A stretch of DNA of 64,000 nt from Hirudinaria manillensis (Eukaryota > Annelida > Clitellata > Hirudinida > Hirudinidae), in NCBI GenBank assembly GCA_034509925.1, contig CM067531.1, positions 9,755,819-9,819,818 of the forward strand, given 5' to 3'. Under the pieces are notes generated by a model. It was not told the origin of the DNA and did not search any database. It was given only the letters and a program-made list of their open reading frames with translations. The position numbers were made by a program, and so were the translations under genes. Shown here piece after piece: positions 45,785 through 58,459 of this stretch; position 1 is the first letter of the stretch, and each line of letters starts with the position of its first letter.

Positions 45785-48700
45785 ATGGCCGAAGAAGTAG
45801 ACATATTCATGGCTAAAATAGTCAGAAAGTCAGCCAATCAGCCCTGGGGATTCAGAATCGAGGGCGGTTACAATTCTGGTCAACCACTCAAAATATCAGC
45901 GGTTGGTTTCCCGTTTGTATATTTATAATTTTATTTTTTTTTTAAACCTGGAATTCATTTTTCACGAGATGACAATTTACTTGGCGCCATATTAATTAAC
46001 CATAATTATGTTATTTTTTAAAATCTTCAAAGTTCTTTTTTTTTACAATCTAGTTTTTTTAGACAGCATAATAAAACAAACTTTTATTTACTGTCTTTGG
46101 TGTTTCAAGGCTTTGTGATGAACTTATTGGAGGGCACGAATAATTGTTGTTTAAACGTGCCTTTGGAATAAAATTCTTATAAATTAATTAAAAGAAATAT
46201 GGTTTGGCAACCGTTAAATCATTTGGACAATATATAAATTAAGTTTATTGTATAATATGCATATTCTTTCAGAAATCTTTGTCAGTTAAGCTTAAACAAA
46301 ATCTGAAAATGATAACACACAATCCTATAAGTATTTTAAAGAATCCTAACGTGCTAAAGACATAAATAGGTAAACAAACGTTTGTAATATCATCACTTAC
46401 CACTATTGCAACTTATAAGTTACAAATAGCTTCTTATAAATTCTGAATAAATACGCAAAGTATTCAAAATGCAATGCTCTTAATATGCAAATTGGCACCT
46501 GCTAATTCAACTTCTTCTGGGTCTACGAGTTCATCCATGAATTCCTCAATCGATTTCTCCCAGGTTGTCCCTGGCAGTCCAGCTGGTTCGATTGGGCTCG
46601 AACCTGGTGACGTCATCACCAAGATTTTCGAACGTCAAACGAAGTTTCTCACTCATCAACAGGCTGCTGACATCATTGGAGCCGTCAAGAATGACACACT
46701 AACGCTGACCGTAGAGAGGTTATAATGATGATGATGATGATGATGTTGATAATGATGATGACAACGACGACTTACAGCGAAAACTATGCTGGTGAGGGCG
46801 AATGAAGGGCTGCCAATGTGTACTTATAATCTAAAAATATTATTTGATATTAAATCTCTGTTATATTATTGAATAAAGGCTAGTACACAGTAAAATATCA
46901 ATAAAGTATGTCTTAATTTCCCTTGTCTCTGGATATTTACGAGGATATCTGTATTTTTTTTATGAAATTGTGAATTAATTAATAATTAAATGGAATATTA
47001 TTTATCTGCCCTTCGCAGTCAGATTAACAAATTTAAAAGCGGCTGCTTATCACGAGTAAACATTCCGCCGAAAGTTTATCTTTTATCATCATGTATCTCA
47101 CGCCTACAGAAGCACAGGAGAACAACAACAGCGAATACCACAACAACATGATTACAACTATCCACAACGACAACAACAACAACGAGAGGTGTTCCCTTCT
47201 CAACCTAGACAAGATCAACGCTTTTCTCCGAAGCCGATCGTTCCATACGACGTGAGATGAATTTTTACAAATATATTTATTTATATTTATTTATTTATTT
47301 ATTAATTGTTAATTATAATAATTAATTTTATTTATATATATTTATTAAAGAATAATTAATTAGTTAATGGATCATAAACTGACTAATAAACCAATCGGAT
47401 CAATTATATTCGTGGCTTTTAATTAAAAGATAATAAATGAGGATAACTACGACTCAACAGTGCCATGCGAGCATTTATTTAGCGCTCATCTGAGGATAGT
47501 ATTTCATAACTAGAACCCTAACCCCTAACCCCTAACCCCTAACCCTAACCCTAACCCCTAACCCTAACCCCTAATCGTAACCGTAACCCTAACCCCTAAC
47601 CCTAACACTTATTTACAAACAGTAACCTTTTTGAAAAATATCTACCTCAAAAAATCTTGTAGAATAGCGCCACCTACAAGGGCTCAGTCAGAATCAACCT
47701 GTCTTCTCCAACCCAGAGTCCTCCCCAACAGCAAGTGGCTTATCAGTGAGTACGGGTTATTAAATTAAAGTAAAGAAATAAAAGGGCATGGACAACTTTA
47801 ATAATGATTTTATAGTTATTACATTTATGTACTGTAATCATTACGTAATCATGTGAGACTGTAATCATTACGTGAACATTAAGTCATTGGCTTTTATTAG
47901 GTAATAGTTCTGAAATTGTCCAATAATTCGGAATAAAAGCGGTTTAGATATTAGACCTTTGTAGATACTATTTTTTTTTATCAAAGTGAAATGTTTTTAT
48001 TGCTTTTAGAAGAATAATTTTAAACTTATTTATGCTAGAAATCTGAACTAAGTCTAGTAATAACATAATATGTAATACAGTCAGATCTGGCTACATTATA
48101 TGTCAAATCTCGTTACTATGCCATCCGTCGGTATCAAGCAAAAGCGGTAGTGAGAGTGGCATATTAGCTAGGTGGCATAATAACGAGATTTGACTGTTTA
48201 TATAAAATACATGATGCATACATATATCGTAAATATTTTTTTCAATCAGAACATTATCAGTCATTGGCTGATTTTTGCAAGGACTTTTAGGAATAAAATA
48301 TTATGAACAGTTTAAAATCAATCCAAGCAATTTAATCGAATCAGCGATGGAATAAAATGTAATAATCGGAAACATTTATGCTAAATTTAGAGTAAATGCG
48401 AATTAAATTGACGTAAACAACAACAACAAGACGATGCCAACACCTTAAGTTACATTCTAGGCCTCAGAGAGTCCAGACGATTGGTCATGATGCTGATGAG
48501 TTTGGCGGTGATGATAATGATCAAGCAATTCCTCAGAGCAGGACTTTCAAACGCCTTCAGAACTTTATGGAGAACAACCGTGAGTGTTGAAGCTGTTACG
48601 CATCATTTATATCATCATCATCACCATCACCATCAACAAGATCCACACCACTATCAGCCCCGAACCGCGAGTAGGTGGAAAATTTTGGAAACTCGCAACA

Positions 48701-50868
48701 AAATTATATAAAAAGACATTGTAGAAGGACGTTAAAATTGATTCCGAATATTAAATCATGGTGATTACTCGGAGAAAACAATTCAAATCACGCTTCATTA
48801 TTATGTTAGGAAATTAGAAATTGTCAACAAGTCACAAACTTTCCAAAACGCAAACCTGAGTGATGGGGCGTTCTTAGCAATGATTACCAACTTGGCCATT
48901 CCTTGCCTGATGGTCTTAAGAGTCTGCTGGTGTCCCAAAACACTCTTTGCCAATCTTCACAACCAACGCGAGACGACCAGTGGTTATCAAACTTTCAGAC
49001 CCAACACCCTTAGAGAAATATCCTTCAAATATAAACACTGAGAAATCTTATAAAATCATAGTGAAACACATGAACTAGATGTGCCACCACGAATGTATCT
49101 AGTATTTGGCTCCGTATTTTTTACCATAGCCGGTATTGAACATAAAACCATGTTATCTTAAATTAGTGGCGCGCTGGCCCTGAAAATTTAGTAAGCAAAG
49201 TTCGTAAAGTTAATGGGATTGTTAATAGTAGTATATTTCAAATGCGTAAACCACTAATGTCTGTGGTATTATATTTCCATCAATAATATTATATGTAATA
49301 TTAATATTAAAATTCAAGCAACGTATTATAAATATAAATTGCTTGTATAAATAATTCGGTGATTTCTAGTGCGCAATTGTTTCCGTGCAGCGCCCTCATT
49401 ACAGAAATGTTGTCTGTTGGCACATCGTGTTCAAGCATCATTTGTGCATACACAGATCCATTGAGCGATTAATGAATGAAATGCACCATGATGATTTCAG
49501 ATAAAACCGATAATGGATAATAAATTAATATTAATTATTAATAAACGACCTTCACATTAAGGACCTGCAGGACCTACAAATTAAATAACAAATACATAAT
49601 CATTGCTAATCAATGGCACAAATTTACACCTCAATCTGACGTTTGAGGATGAAAGATATTGCAAAGATAATAATTCCATAATCTTATTGGGAAATGATAG
49701 ATATCCTTTTCACGTCTTCTCCTGGCAAGTCTTCACTTCTTGATGTTTGTCGGCATCTTAAGGATCACCATCAGACAATGTCAATAGGTTGCTTTTCTGC
49801 AACATAAAACTTTTATAATGTGTCGTGTTTGCAACCCAAGCCTGGATCGATGGAATGTATGAAAATAATCAGGCAATGGTAGAAAAAAGTGAAGAGTAGA
49901 GCCCTCTTGACGGAGTGGGAAACACGAAGCGTTCAAAAAGTTCTGAGAACAAATAAACAAATATCTGCTCAACATGGTTTAAAATCATCGCTTGAGACAG
50001 ATGTTTAAAGAGATCCAGCACAAGGGATGCAACTAATGCAAGCAGTTGTTTTTCTTCCGCAGAGCAAACTCTCCTGGAAGTTGATTTCATCATCATTGTC
50101 ATCGTCTTCGCAACCGTCGGCGTCATCAACATCATCATCATCATCATCTATAATTAATCATTATCATAAGCATAATCTCCGTCATCGTCATCATCATCAC
50201 CATCAATATCATTACCATCATCACCTTGTTTACTAGACTGTTGTGTTTCTTACCTTTTTTCTTTTATCTTCTATCGAGGAAAACCTTGTTATTTTTTAGC
50301 GTCTCCAGTCTGTAATCGAAACTCCTTGCAATGGATTTGTGTGCAATTAGTTGTTTATTTGATGTAAATTAATTTAGGGCAAAAGGAATAAATTATTTTA
50401 TCACCGACTTGACTGAAGTTTGCGTTGCATGACGAAGAGTATGTAAACGGTTATCGAGCGCAACTATTCCTTCACATTAGTTCATTATTCTAATTATTTA
50501 TTACTTAACTATTAATAAACAAACGATCTTCATTTTACGTAGGATAAATTAACTAACAAATACATCTTCATTGCTTAACAAATCTTAACCTCGAAGTTGA
50601 TCGTCTAATCTTAAACACAATAATAATATCATATAACAACAACTCTTTTTCAACATCAGAACCTCTCGGAGCTGCAGGTCTTCCACCTCCCAGATCGGCC
50701 TCCATGGAGCAAATGAAACAACAGCAGCAAAGGTCACAGGGTCAAGGTAGGGTCAAGGTCATCATGTCGCAGCAGTACAACAACCCCCTCAAGCTATACT
50801 CGGCAGACAACGTCATTGACACCTTCTCGACTCAAGTTGGCTCCATCTTGCAGAACTACCAAGAGTGA
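45785..50868 (+). CDS. PDZ + ZM-motif Z-disc protein (ZASP/PDLIM-like short form), 254 aa
   Basis: Members of this family (Zasp52, LDB3, PDLIM) bind alpha-actinin at muscle Z-discs and actin adhesion sites. Exons: 45785-45901, 46564-46718, 47110-47251, 47663-47745, 48468-48483 (16-nt microexon), 48537-48579, 50660-50868 (stop TGA). All phases match; 254 aa. The PDZ domain spans exons 1-2 ([20 protein letters not shown], then the helix-2 region [16 protein letters not shown]). Residues [14 protein letters not shown] match the conserved post-PDZ segment of PDLIM proteins. The ZM motif is near the C-terminus ([19 protein letters not shown]). No LIM domain is present before the stop, so this is a LIM-less form, or LIM exons are reached by alternative splicing outside what I can see. 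The microexon call rests on phase and is the weakest exon. Confidence 0.85.
47518..47612. repeat. Interstitial telomere-like repeat (CCCTAA/CCCCTAA)n
   Basis: About 14 units of ccctaac and cccctaac with two gtaacc variants, within the PDZ/ZM gene intron between exons 47110-47251 and 47663-47745. Confidence 0.95.
48077..48197. mobile_element. Short MITE-like element with pogo/Tigger-type ends
   Basis: Starts acagtcagatct and ends agatttgactgt. Inverted 'caaatctcgtta(c/t)tatgcc' motifs occur at both ends within ~120 bp. From memory, CAGTC-AA-CTCGTTAT ends are typical of pogo-like Tc1/mariner elements. Non-coding. Confidence 0.6.
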
Positions 50869-52438
50869 ACGAACTGGAATACTCCGGCAACAAACAATCC
50901 TACAGTTTGCCTCTGAAACGGCACAACTAAACTAAAAGATTAACCCCGGGCACTTGACTGGACTTTGGGTTGTGTTGATAGCGTTGATGTTGTGCCAAAT
51001 TTATCTCTTATTTATTTTGCTTTCTCTACCTGCCTCCCCTACCAGATTTTATATTTCATAATTTTATTTTTCGTTAAATCTTTTATCTTATTGGACATTT
51101 TTTCTCAAAATAAAGGAGATAATGCCTTTTCGAATAGTGAGTCATTAGACGTAACTTCCATACTTTTGCCTCTCAAATTCTGGATTGGAATCTTCAATAG
51201 TGGATTACAAAGGTAAACTTCTAATAATTTAATAAAATCAAATAACAATTTAATATATAACAAACAAATTAAAAACGCTTGCACTACACGCTCTGCTTTA
51301 CTGTAAATTTTAGCGAACAGATCAATAAATAAATAAGGAAATAAATAAATAAATATATATATATATATAATTGTGGTCCAATTTGATGAGATGTAAGAGT
51401 CCCGTTCTTGTCTTCATTCACATAATTCGCTCCTGAAAATTGTGCTCACAAATAAACTGGTTTAGAAACTTTGTAGAATTTTTTTTATATATTTTCATCT
51501 CTTACTTGTTTGCAATTGAAGTACTTGATTTCAACGGTAATTAACATTTGGAACAAAACAGTGAACCGTTCCAGCATCATCGGTGGTAGCTGAAATTCAC
51601 GAAATTGAAACCCTTATACCGCTAACGTCAGTAAAATGCCAGTAATTTTCAATAAATATTTTATGTTTTACTGTTTTACATCAAAATATGATTCATTTGA
51701 GTTAGTATTGGCGGCTACATGGCTTTTTCCATCCATTTAATGAGTTTCACTTTCCCAGCAATGAGTGACTTTCTCATTCCAAATTAAAGGAGCAGAAGAG
51801 TAAATGAATGCTTAAATCGATATTGATTGGGTGACGATTGATTAGAGAGGACTTAGTCTTCAGATTAATTGATATTCAATCGGAGAGCCTTCAACACAAA
51901 TTAATAAGTTACCCATCAAACAATCAGTCAGTTAGAAACATGTCAGACTTGTCAAGTTACTACTGCTTGTTCTGGAAATTTGATTTTCCAATTAACTTCA
52001 CATTTAATAAAAACGTTTTCTGAAGATTGGCTTTATTATAATGTTTCCATTTTCTGTAAGAAAACTACTTGAACTTTACTTCTTCGTGAATCTCAGGAAA
52101 TTTAATTATCACATTGAATTTCACATTTTCTAAAATATTTTGGAACTCAGCTCCCATTTCTAATTAGTTTAATTCGATTGTATATTTTCACTTGGCGCAT
52201 TAAATGCACTCCTGTCACAAAATAGTTAATCTGAAATAGTGGTAATATCATAGTTTGTGTTGTAATAATTATTTTGACTCAAGGAGTGACGTCATAGCCC
52301 GCATAAATATCATTTATTTGGAAACAAAAGTAAACATTTATTTGAGAATTAGTCGACTCACGAAAACACAATTTTATTTAATTTTGTGACCACTCAAACA
52401 AATCTATCGATCTATCGTCTTTCGTTTCCATTCTGAAA
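50869..52438. other. Intergenic, PDZ/ZM gene to OATP gene
   Basis: Presumed 3' UTR of the PDZ gene, then AT-rich sequence with a short (AT)n at 51.35 kb. Nothing coding was recognised. Confidence 0.6.
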
Positions 52439-55400
52439 ATGTCTCAACAGGTTAATATTTCAGTAGGGAATTTGAGGTTGGAGGTTTTACTTTATGTTGG
52501 GAATATATTTAGATTTCCTTAGTGGTAACATTAAGTTTCATCTTGGAAGGTGAATAAGTCAGAGAGAAGTATGCAAACTTTGCCGGAACGCTATAAACGT
52601 GAAGGCGATACAAGAAAATCAATTGCAATTTCTATTGCCACCACTGTAAGTATTTTTGAATATTGCTTTTAAATATCGGGAGAGTTCAAGGACTTTAATT
52701 TGTGTATAATTTTGAATTTTATTAAATTCCATGTTATTTTGCTTAACTATTGAAAACTTAAGTTTAATAAATTTCACTTAATATGCTGCATTATAATTCA
52801 AATGCAAGATTTTCAGTTTATTAATTTTATTTGCAATGCTGCACCAAAAAATTTATTGTAAAAATCACAGAAAGATGAGGAAGCAGAAGGATATGGTTGT
52901 AAAGAATGCAGGCCTGACAGAATCCAGTTTATGAATAATGTGAGAGTAGTGCTATTTTTCCTTTGCTTTGCCAACTTCCTGAACACCACGGCAAATGGTC
53001 TTCTTGGAGTCACAGTTTCGACCCTCGAGAGACGTTATCATTTATCGAGTCAAATGAGCTCCTTAATGATAGTTGCTCATGAAGTTGGAGCCATTCTTTC
53101 ACTATTACCTATTCAAGCGTTTGGGAAAGAGTAAGTTAATGCTTTTGCAATTAGTTTAAATGACGGAAATTGAATTTTCTTTATTATACATCCAAATGAT
53201 TTGTTCTGGCGATGAGTTACCGTGTGCTTTAGTGTGAAGGAAACAACGAATTGAGAGACTAATTATATATTTCATTCTATAGTTTTACTTTGTAATTAAA
53301 ATGGAAGCGGGCGTTTTACATTTTGAACGTTTTCTTCGTTTTAATAGTTTAATAGTTTCTAATCAAAGGACACACAGGCCCCTCGTGATCAGCACCTTTT
53401 TGGTGGTTACTGGCATAGGATGCATTATATTTTACTTGCCACAACATTTTTCTCCACCTTACTATCCAACATTTTGGGATGAGAAGAAGTATGCATATGT
53501 GGTTAGCCTTTGCAATGAAGATTCTACAGAACCAGCTTGCGCATTGGAAATGGCTACTTATTTTCCTTTGTTCTTCTTTGGGAGATTTTTGATTGGGCTT
53601 GCAAGCATACCCATACTGACCTGTTCCCTGGTTTATATACATGATAACATGATGGAGGAACACCATGATTATTATTCAGGTTTTTTCTATTTTATAAGGG
53701 GCATTGTAGCATTGTATATATTGGAAGAAATTACTGAGTAGAATATCTAATATTGCTTATTGAATAATATATTTATATTATTTTCTAAAACTCATTCTCT
53801 TTCAATATTAATTATAGATTTTAATGAAAGTTAACTCATTATCACCTTAAAATAAATTTAAGCCAATTTGCTTTTCATTAAAACAAAATTTCGTTACAGC
53901 CATAATAAAATTTTGTTTTATGATTGGTCCCGTCACTGGAGCTCTTATTTCCTACATTTTTATGAATTTGTTTGTTGATTTGCATTCCTCTGACATCGAA
54001 AGGTTTACAAAATTTTAAAATTATTTTTAAAGTTCCCAAATTTATACGCCACTCAAAGCACACAGTCTATGGGCTGGGTTGCAAACACAAAATATATGAT
54101 GACCATTAAAAACAACGATATAAAATGTTTGACTTTGTGGACACAAAACATTTAATTTTTTGAGTTTGAAAATAGTTTTAATTAATACCTTTCCAAATAT
54201 TTAACATACAATTTCTATTTTCAGTAATAGATTCAAATTAGATGAATCTGCATGGATGGGATGTTGGTGGTTGCCTTATTTATTAATAGCAACTTGTTGC
54301 ATTTTACTTTCCATAATCATATTTGGATATGAGGAAGAGTTACCAAGTATGTTATAATGATTTAATGAGGCCTTTTAAGGATGTTCTAACTGCCAGTTAG
54401 AAATCCTTAACTTAATTGAGAATATTTCAGGTGCCTTACTTGTTAGAAGTTCAAGAATGATGTCCCTAAACAAAGATGATGAAGAAACTGAAAAGGTGCC
54501 ACGCAAAAAAAGAATCTTGATTTTTTTATCAAATTTTAAAGCAATTCTCTTTGATGGAAAGTTTATTTTGACTACTGGATTCTCTGTTTTTGAGCACTTC
54601 ATCCATTACGGTCTCATTTCTTTTGGACCAAAAATATTCGAAAATCTGCTTGCTCTTTCCAGTTATGGAACAGCTCAAGTATTTGGTAAATTATTCTAAG
54701 TTCATTTTATATTCTGACTATGTGGCATTTGCTATGCTAGGACATCATCAATTAATTAGTGATGTTTCTTTACTATTTTGGGTTTGAAGGCACCTAAAGA
54801 TTTGAAGTTAACGAAGCCTTAAAGCTTATAACGATTTTAACAATTTGATTATTTTACATTGGATACTTTACTAATAATCGACTTCTCTAAAAAGAATTAG
54901 AAGAATATTCAAATATTCCATAAATTACAGTTGCAACGTTTAGGTGAAATTAGCCCTTAAATGTATTTATTTTAATATAAACAATTTAATGAGAATTAAT
55001 TTATCGACACCCTAGCATTAGTGTTTCTACCGGCTAGCCTATTAGGAAATGCAGTTGGAATGAAGGTAATATCAAGACACAAAGAGGGACACATTTCAAT
55101 TTTATATTTCGAAATTGTTTTGTCAATATTTGCCATATTCCTCTTTCCATCACTTCTTCTGGCATGTAAATCTGTTACGTTTGCCGGATCCAATTATGCC
55201 TTTCCACGTAATATAGATGATGGGTAGGTTTCACCAATCAAATTTGAAATTGTTAATGTAAATCCAGAGGTCCCTAGCCTTTATAAAGCCAGAGGTCATT
55301 CAAATTACAATTCCGAAAAATTTGAAGATAATTTAGGGATCGACCATAAGACTTCCAAACAAAATCCACAAAAATTTGCTACTTTTTGGCCCCTCAGGCG

Positions 55401-57396
55401 GACATCTTTTCAGGAAAACTCCTTATTAAACTTAAATGTGTACTTAAGATATTGAATAGGTAATTCATATATTATTTAAATTTTTAGTATTATGTGTATT
55501 TATTTTATTTATAATTACAAAAGCATAAATAAATAAGGTATTTTTTTGATGAAACTCAAAAGAAAAATCGATCCCATTTTAAGTACTCAGTGAGCCACAC
55601 AAATAAGCCACAAGATAAAGTGACAAGGCCTCACAATTTTACTAATAAAGAAATTTGGTTAACTTCTTGCATGCCATACTAAATAGCCTTAATGACCGTG
55701 TGGCGCAGGGTCCTCTGATATAACTTTATTATTATAATTTTCACCTTTCATTTCACATTTTGAGAAAATTGTATTAACTTCTTCTTCATTCTGTTCTTCC
55801 TTTTCTAAGTTAATTATTAGCTAAGTTTTTTTAAGTTGACATGACTAGAACAGCCGCACTATCCAGCAAACACATACATACAAGCTACTTTATAGAATAT
55901 GTCATAAATACTACTAATTTCAACGACTATGAGTAATTGGTTAATTATATAATATAATTGATATTATTATATGATGTTAGTACTTTTTTTTTATACTGAG
56001 CAATTTCTTGCTAGGCTTACTCAAGCCGATTGCAACAAAGATTGCCAATGTTCAAAACTACCTTACCAGCCCACTTGCAGTATACATGGTGTGCAGTACT
56101 ATTCAGCCTGTGATGCTGGTTGCACCACAAGCATTTTTTCTGCTGAATACTCAGTCCATGTTAGTGTACTTTAATATTGTTTGTAAAGTAATTGTAAGCA
56201 ATTGCTGTTTGATATTAAAATGATTAGCTTTAGCACATAATTCTTTTATATGTTTATTTTTGGAGGTAACAGATTGCTCAAGACAATTCAAACTATCCAA
56301 AGGAATGCAGATATAAATTTTTATTTATTTATGAATTTTTTAGCTTCTGTTTAACTGCTCGTGCATAATGAATGTCCTACGAGACGAAAATATTCCTGCA
56401 GCTTACGATTATCCATGCGAAAGGGGACCCTGCAAGAGAGGAATTCTATTGATATTCTTTTTCACTATTATGATGGTGATATTGTGTGCATGCTATACCA
56501 TGAATGCAGCTCTGTATTCCAGGTGTGATTTGATTTTGACAAAAATTGGTTGCGCGAATGTGTATTGAGAATGATTATGAAAAAATAATTTATATATGCC
56601 TTGAATCATAATGATAAATTTTGTTATAAGAGAGAAATAAGGTAATACAGTCAAATCTCGTTACTATGCCACTTTTGCTCGGTCCCTACAAAATCCAATA
56701 CAAAATAAATTTACTATGCCATACACCACTTACTAACGCAGCTATGCCACTAGGGTCCTGGCAATGTTTACCAAACCCATGAAGTTAAGGACATATTTCC
56801 AGTCGGAGAAGTAATTAAGAGAAATTAACTCGGACCATGATTTTGATCATTTATAAATCTCTTGAGAATCATTTTCTTTTTTTGTTATTTTAGATTTCTG
56901 AACAGGAAAAATGTTAACCTGGTTTTTACTCTTCAGACCCTTTTTATCAAGAGCTTAGGTTTAATTTATTTCATTTGAACAATAATTTCAAAATTGTCGA
57001 CCTCGATTCCAGACGACGACCTCCACACCATCGTCATCGCAATCATCAACATCATCACCGACAACAGTAACATCAGCGGCCATTTCATGTCATTAATGTA
57101 TTTGTTTATGAGAAATGTTTGTTTGGAAAGATTGTTCAAATCCAGGTGCCATACCTTCCGGATTAATATTTGGTACATTTATCGACTGGAGTTGTGGAAT
57201 GTGGGAAGCCAATTCTTGTGAAGGCTGGTATTCTAGCTGCGCTACCCATCATGTCGGTTACCTGTCCAGGTATTCATTCATAATCATCTTAGTCGCACAT
57301 GTTTTAGCCTGCCAAATTTTGGTACTGATGAATGCGAAGCCGCCAGAAATAGAAAAACCCAAAGAAAAAGAACCACCTGAACATCGCCATCATTAA
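52439..57396 (+). CDS. Organic anion transporter (OATP/SLCO family), 12 exons, 668 aa
   Basis: Sodium-independent organic anion uptake carrier of the plasma membrane, 12 membrane spans. Exons: 52439-52450, 52550-52645, 52871-53130, 53369-53679, 53900-54002, 54225-54346, 54431-54685, 55016-55223, 56015-56159, 56344-56522, 56894-56958, 57146-57396 (stop). Phases all agree. Diagnostic features: TM1 followed by GVTVSTLERRYHLSSQ; the extracellular loop before TM6 ends SAWMGCWWLPYLL, the OATP signature position; a Kazal-like Cys-rich loop in exon 9 (CNKDCQCSKLPYQPTCS) continuing in exon 10; a final loop FIDWSCGMWEANSCEGWYS. The C-terminal tail is Lys/Glu/Pro-rich and ends in HRHH. The signature lacks the usual GAWW (here GCWW). 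A very short first coding exon (MSQQ) is plausible, but the ATG could lie elsewhere. Confidence 0.92.
56646..56765. mobile_element. Second pogo-like MITE fragment in OATP intron
   Basis: Begins acagtcaaatctcgttacta as in the 48.08-kb element, and contains further 'ctatgcca' motifs. No matching right end was found. Confidence 0.5.
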
Positions 57397-58459
57397 CGCT
57401 TATGCTTTGAAACAATAAATCCATCACTTCAAATAGTGTGAATTTTTTCCCGGGATACAAATGTTTTTTAAACCTTTAGCCATGTGATCCACAATTAAAG
57501 GTTATTCATGGGTAACATAACTTTTATAATTTCGAGAATAACAACAATTTTCAACTCAAAGCCTGTAAAGTTCGAGTATACGCTTTTTTTGTAATCATTT
57601 TTCACACAAAAAGCAAAAAATTGGTGCATAAAATGCAGAATCCCATGGATGATGATAATGACAATGAAGTGACATTGTTGTTTAATTTTTTTAATTCTTT
57701 AAAATGGGACATGAGTGGGCTTAAAGAAGGTCTGCTTGAAAAAGATACATCACACATACCATTATGCTCAGCTTCCTCCTAATTATTTGAAAATGATCTG
57801 AATGAGAAGGTGAAAGGTCAATTTATCGAGAACATTTCATCAGAGCCTTGAAAGTCTGAGCTTATGCGAATAATCACAATGTAATACTTAATGACGTAAA
57901 ACTTACATATGACTTACTTATCCTACAGTATTCTTAAGAATCATTTTTGGCCCATTACATGCTAGTATTTTAAAAGGGTTGTATCCAAAGGATATAAAAT
58001 AAAACTTTCGTAATGTCATTATAAAATTTCTGTTACGCATTTATGCATGATTGTAAAGCTGTCATATGTCAGAGAATGCCAAAGCATACTGACATCTTTA
58101 GAGTATTTGTGGTTTGGCTCCAAGAAGACACATCACGCATTCGATTATCCTAGGCTAGCTCCTAATAATTTAAAAAAAAGGCATTTTGGAGGGACCAATC
58201 TTGAGATTGATTGAAAATATTGCTGAAAGATTCAGCATTATCATCTCACTTTGAATGTTTTGAAGCAAAGTGGTTTGAGCCAAACAATTACTTGCCCATT
58301 AATGGTTGAGTGATCTCTTTGAATGATGGGCTTCCATAGCAGGCGATTAACACTCTCATTTGAATGCACACCATCTCAAAACTGACGACTGTGTTGTTTA
58401 AGATTTCATTCGAACGATACTATTTGAATAATTATATTCTAATTCTGATAACAACTAAA
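57397..58459. other. Intergenic region with diverged repeats
   Basis: Two loosely similar segments (about 57,735-57,800 and 58,115-58,175), both with 'acatcac(a/g)ca', 'ctcctaat(t/a)at'. A short segment at 57,812-57,841 is nearly identical to coding sequence at 62,690-62,718. Confidence 0.5.

Noticed and set aside
47518..47612. True chromosome end
   Set aside because: Unique gene sequence continues on both sides, with PDZ/ZM exons flanking the block.
53301..53741. 146-aa ORF as a separate gene
   Set aside because: Its core (53369-53679) is OATP exon 4; both ends are intron read-through.
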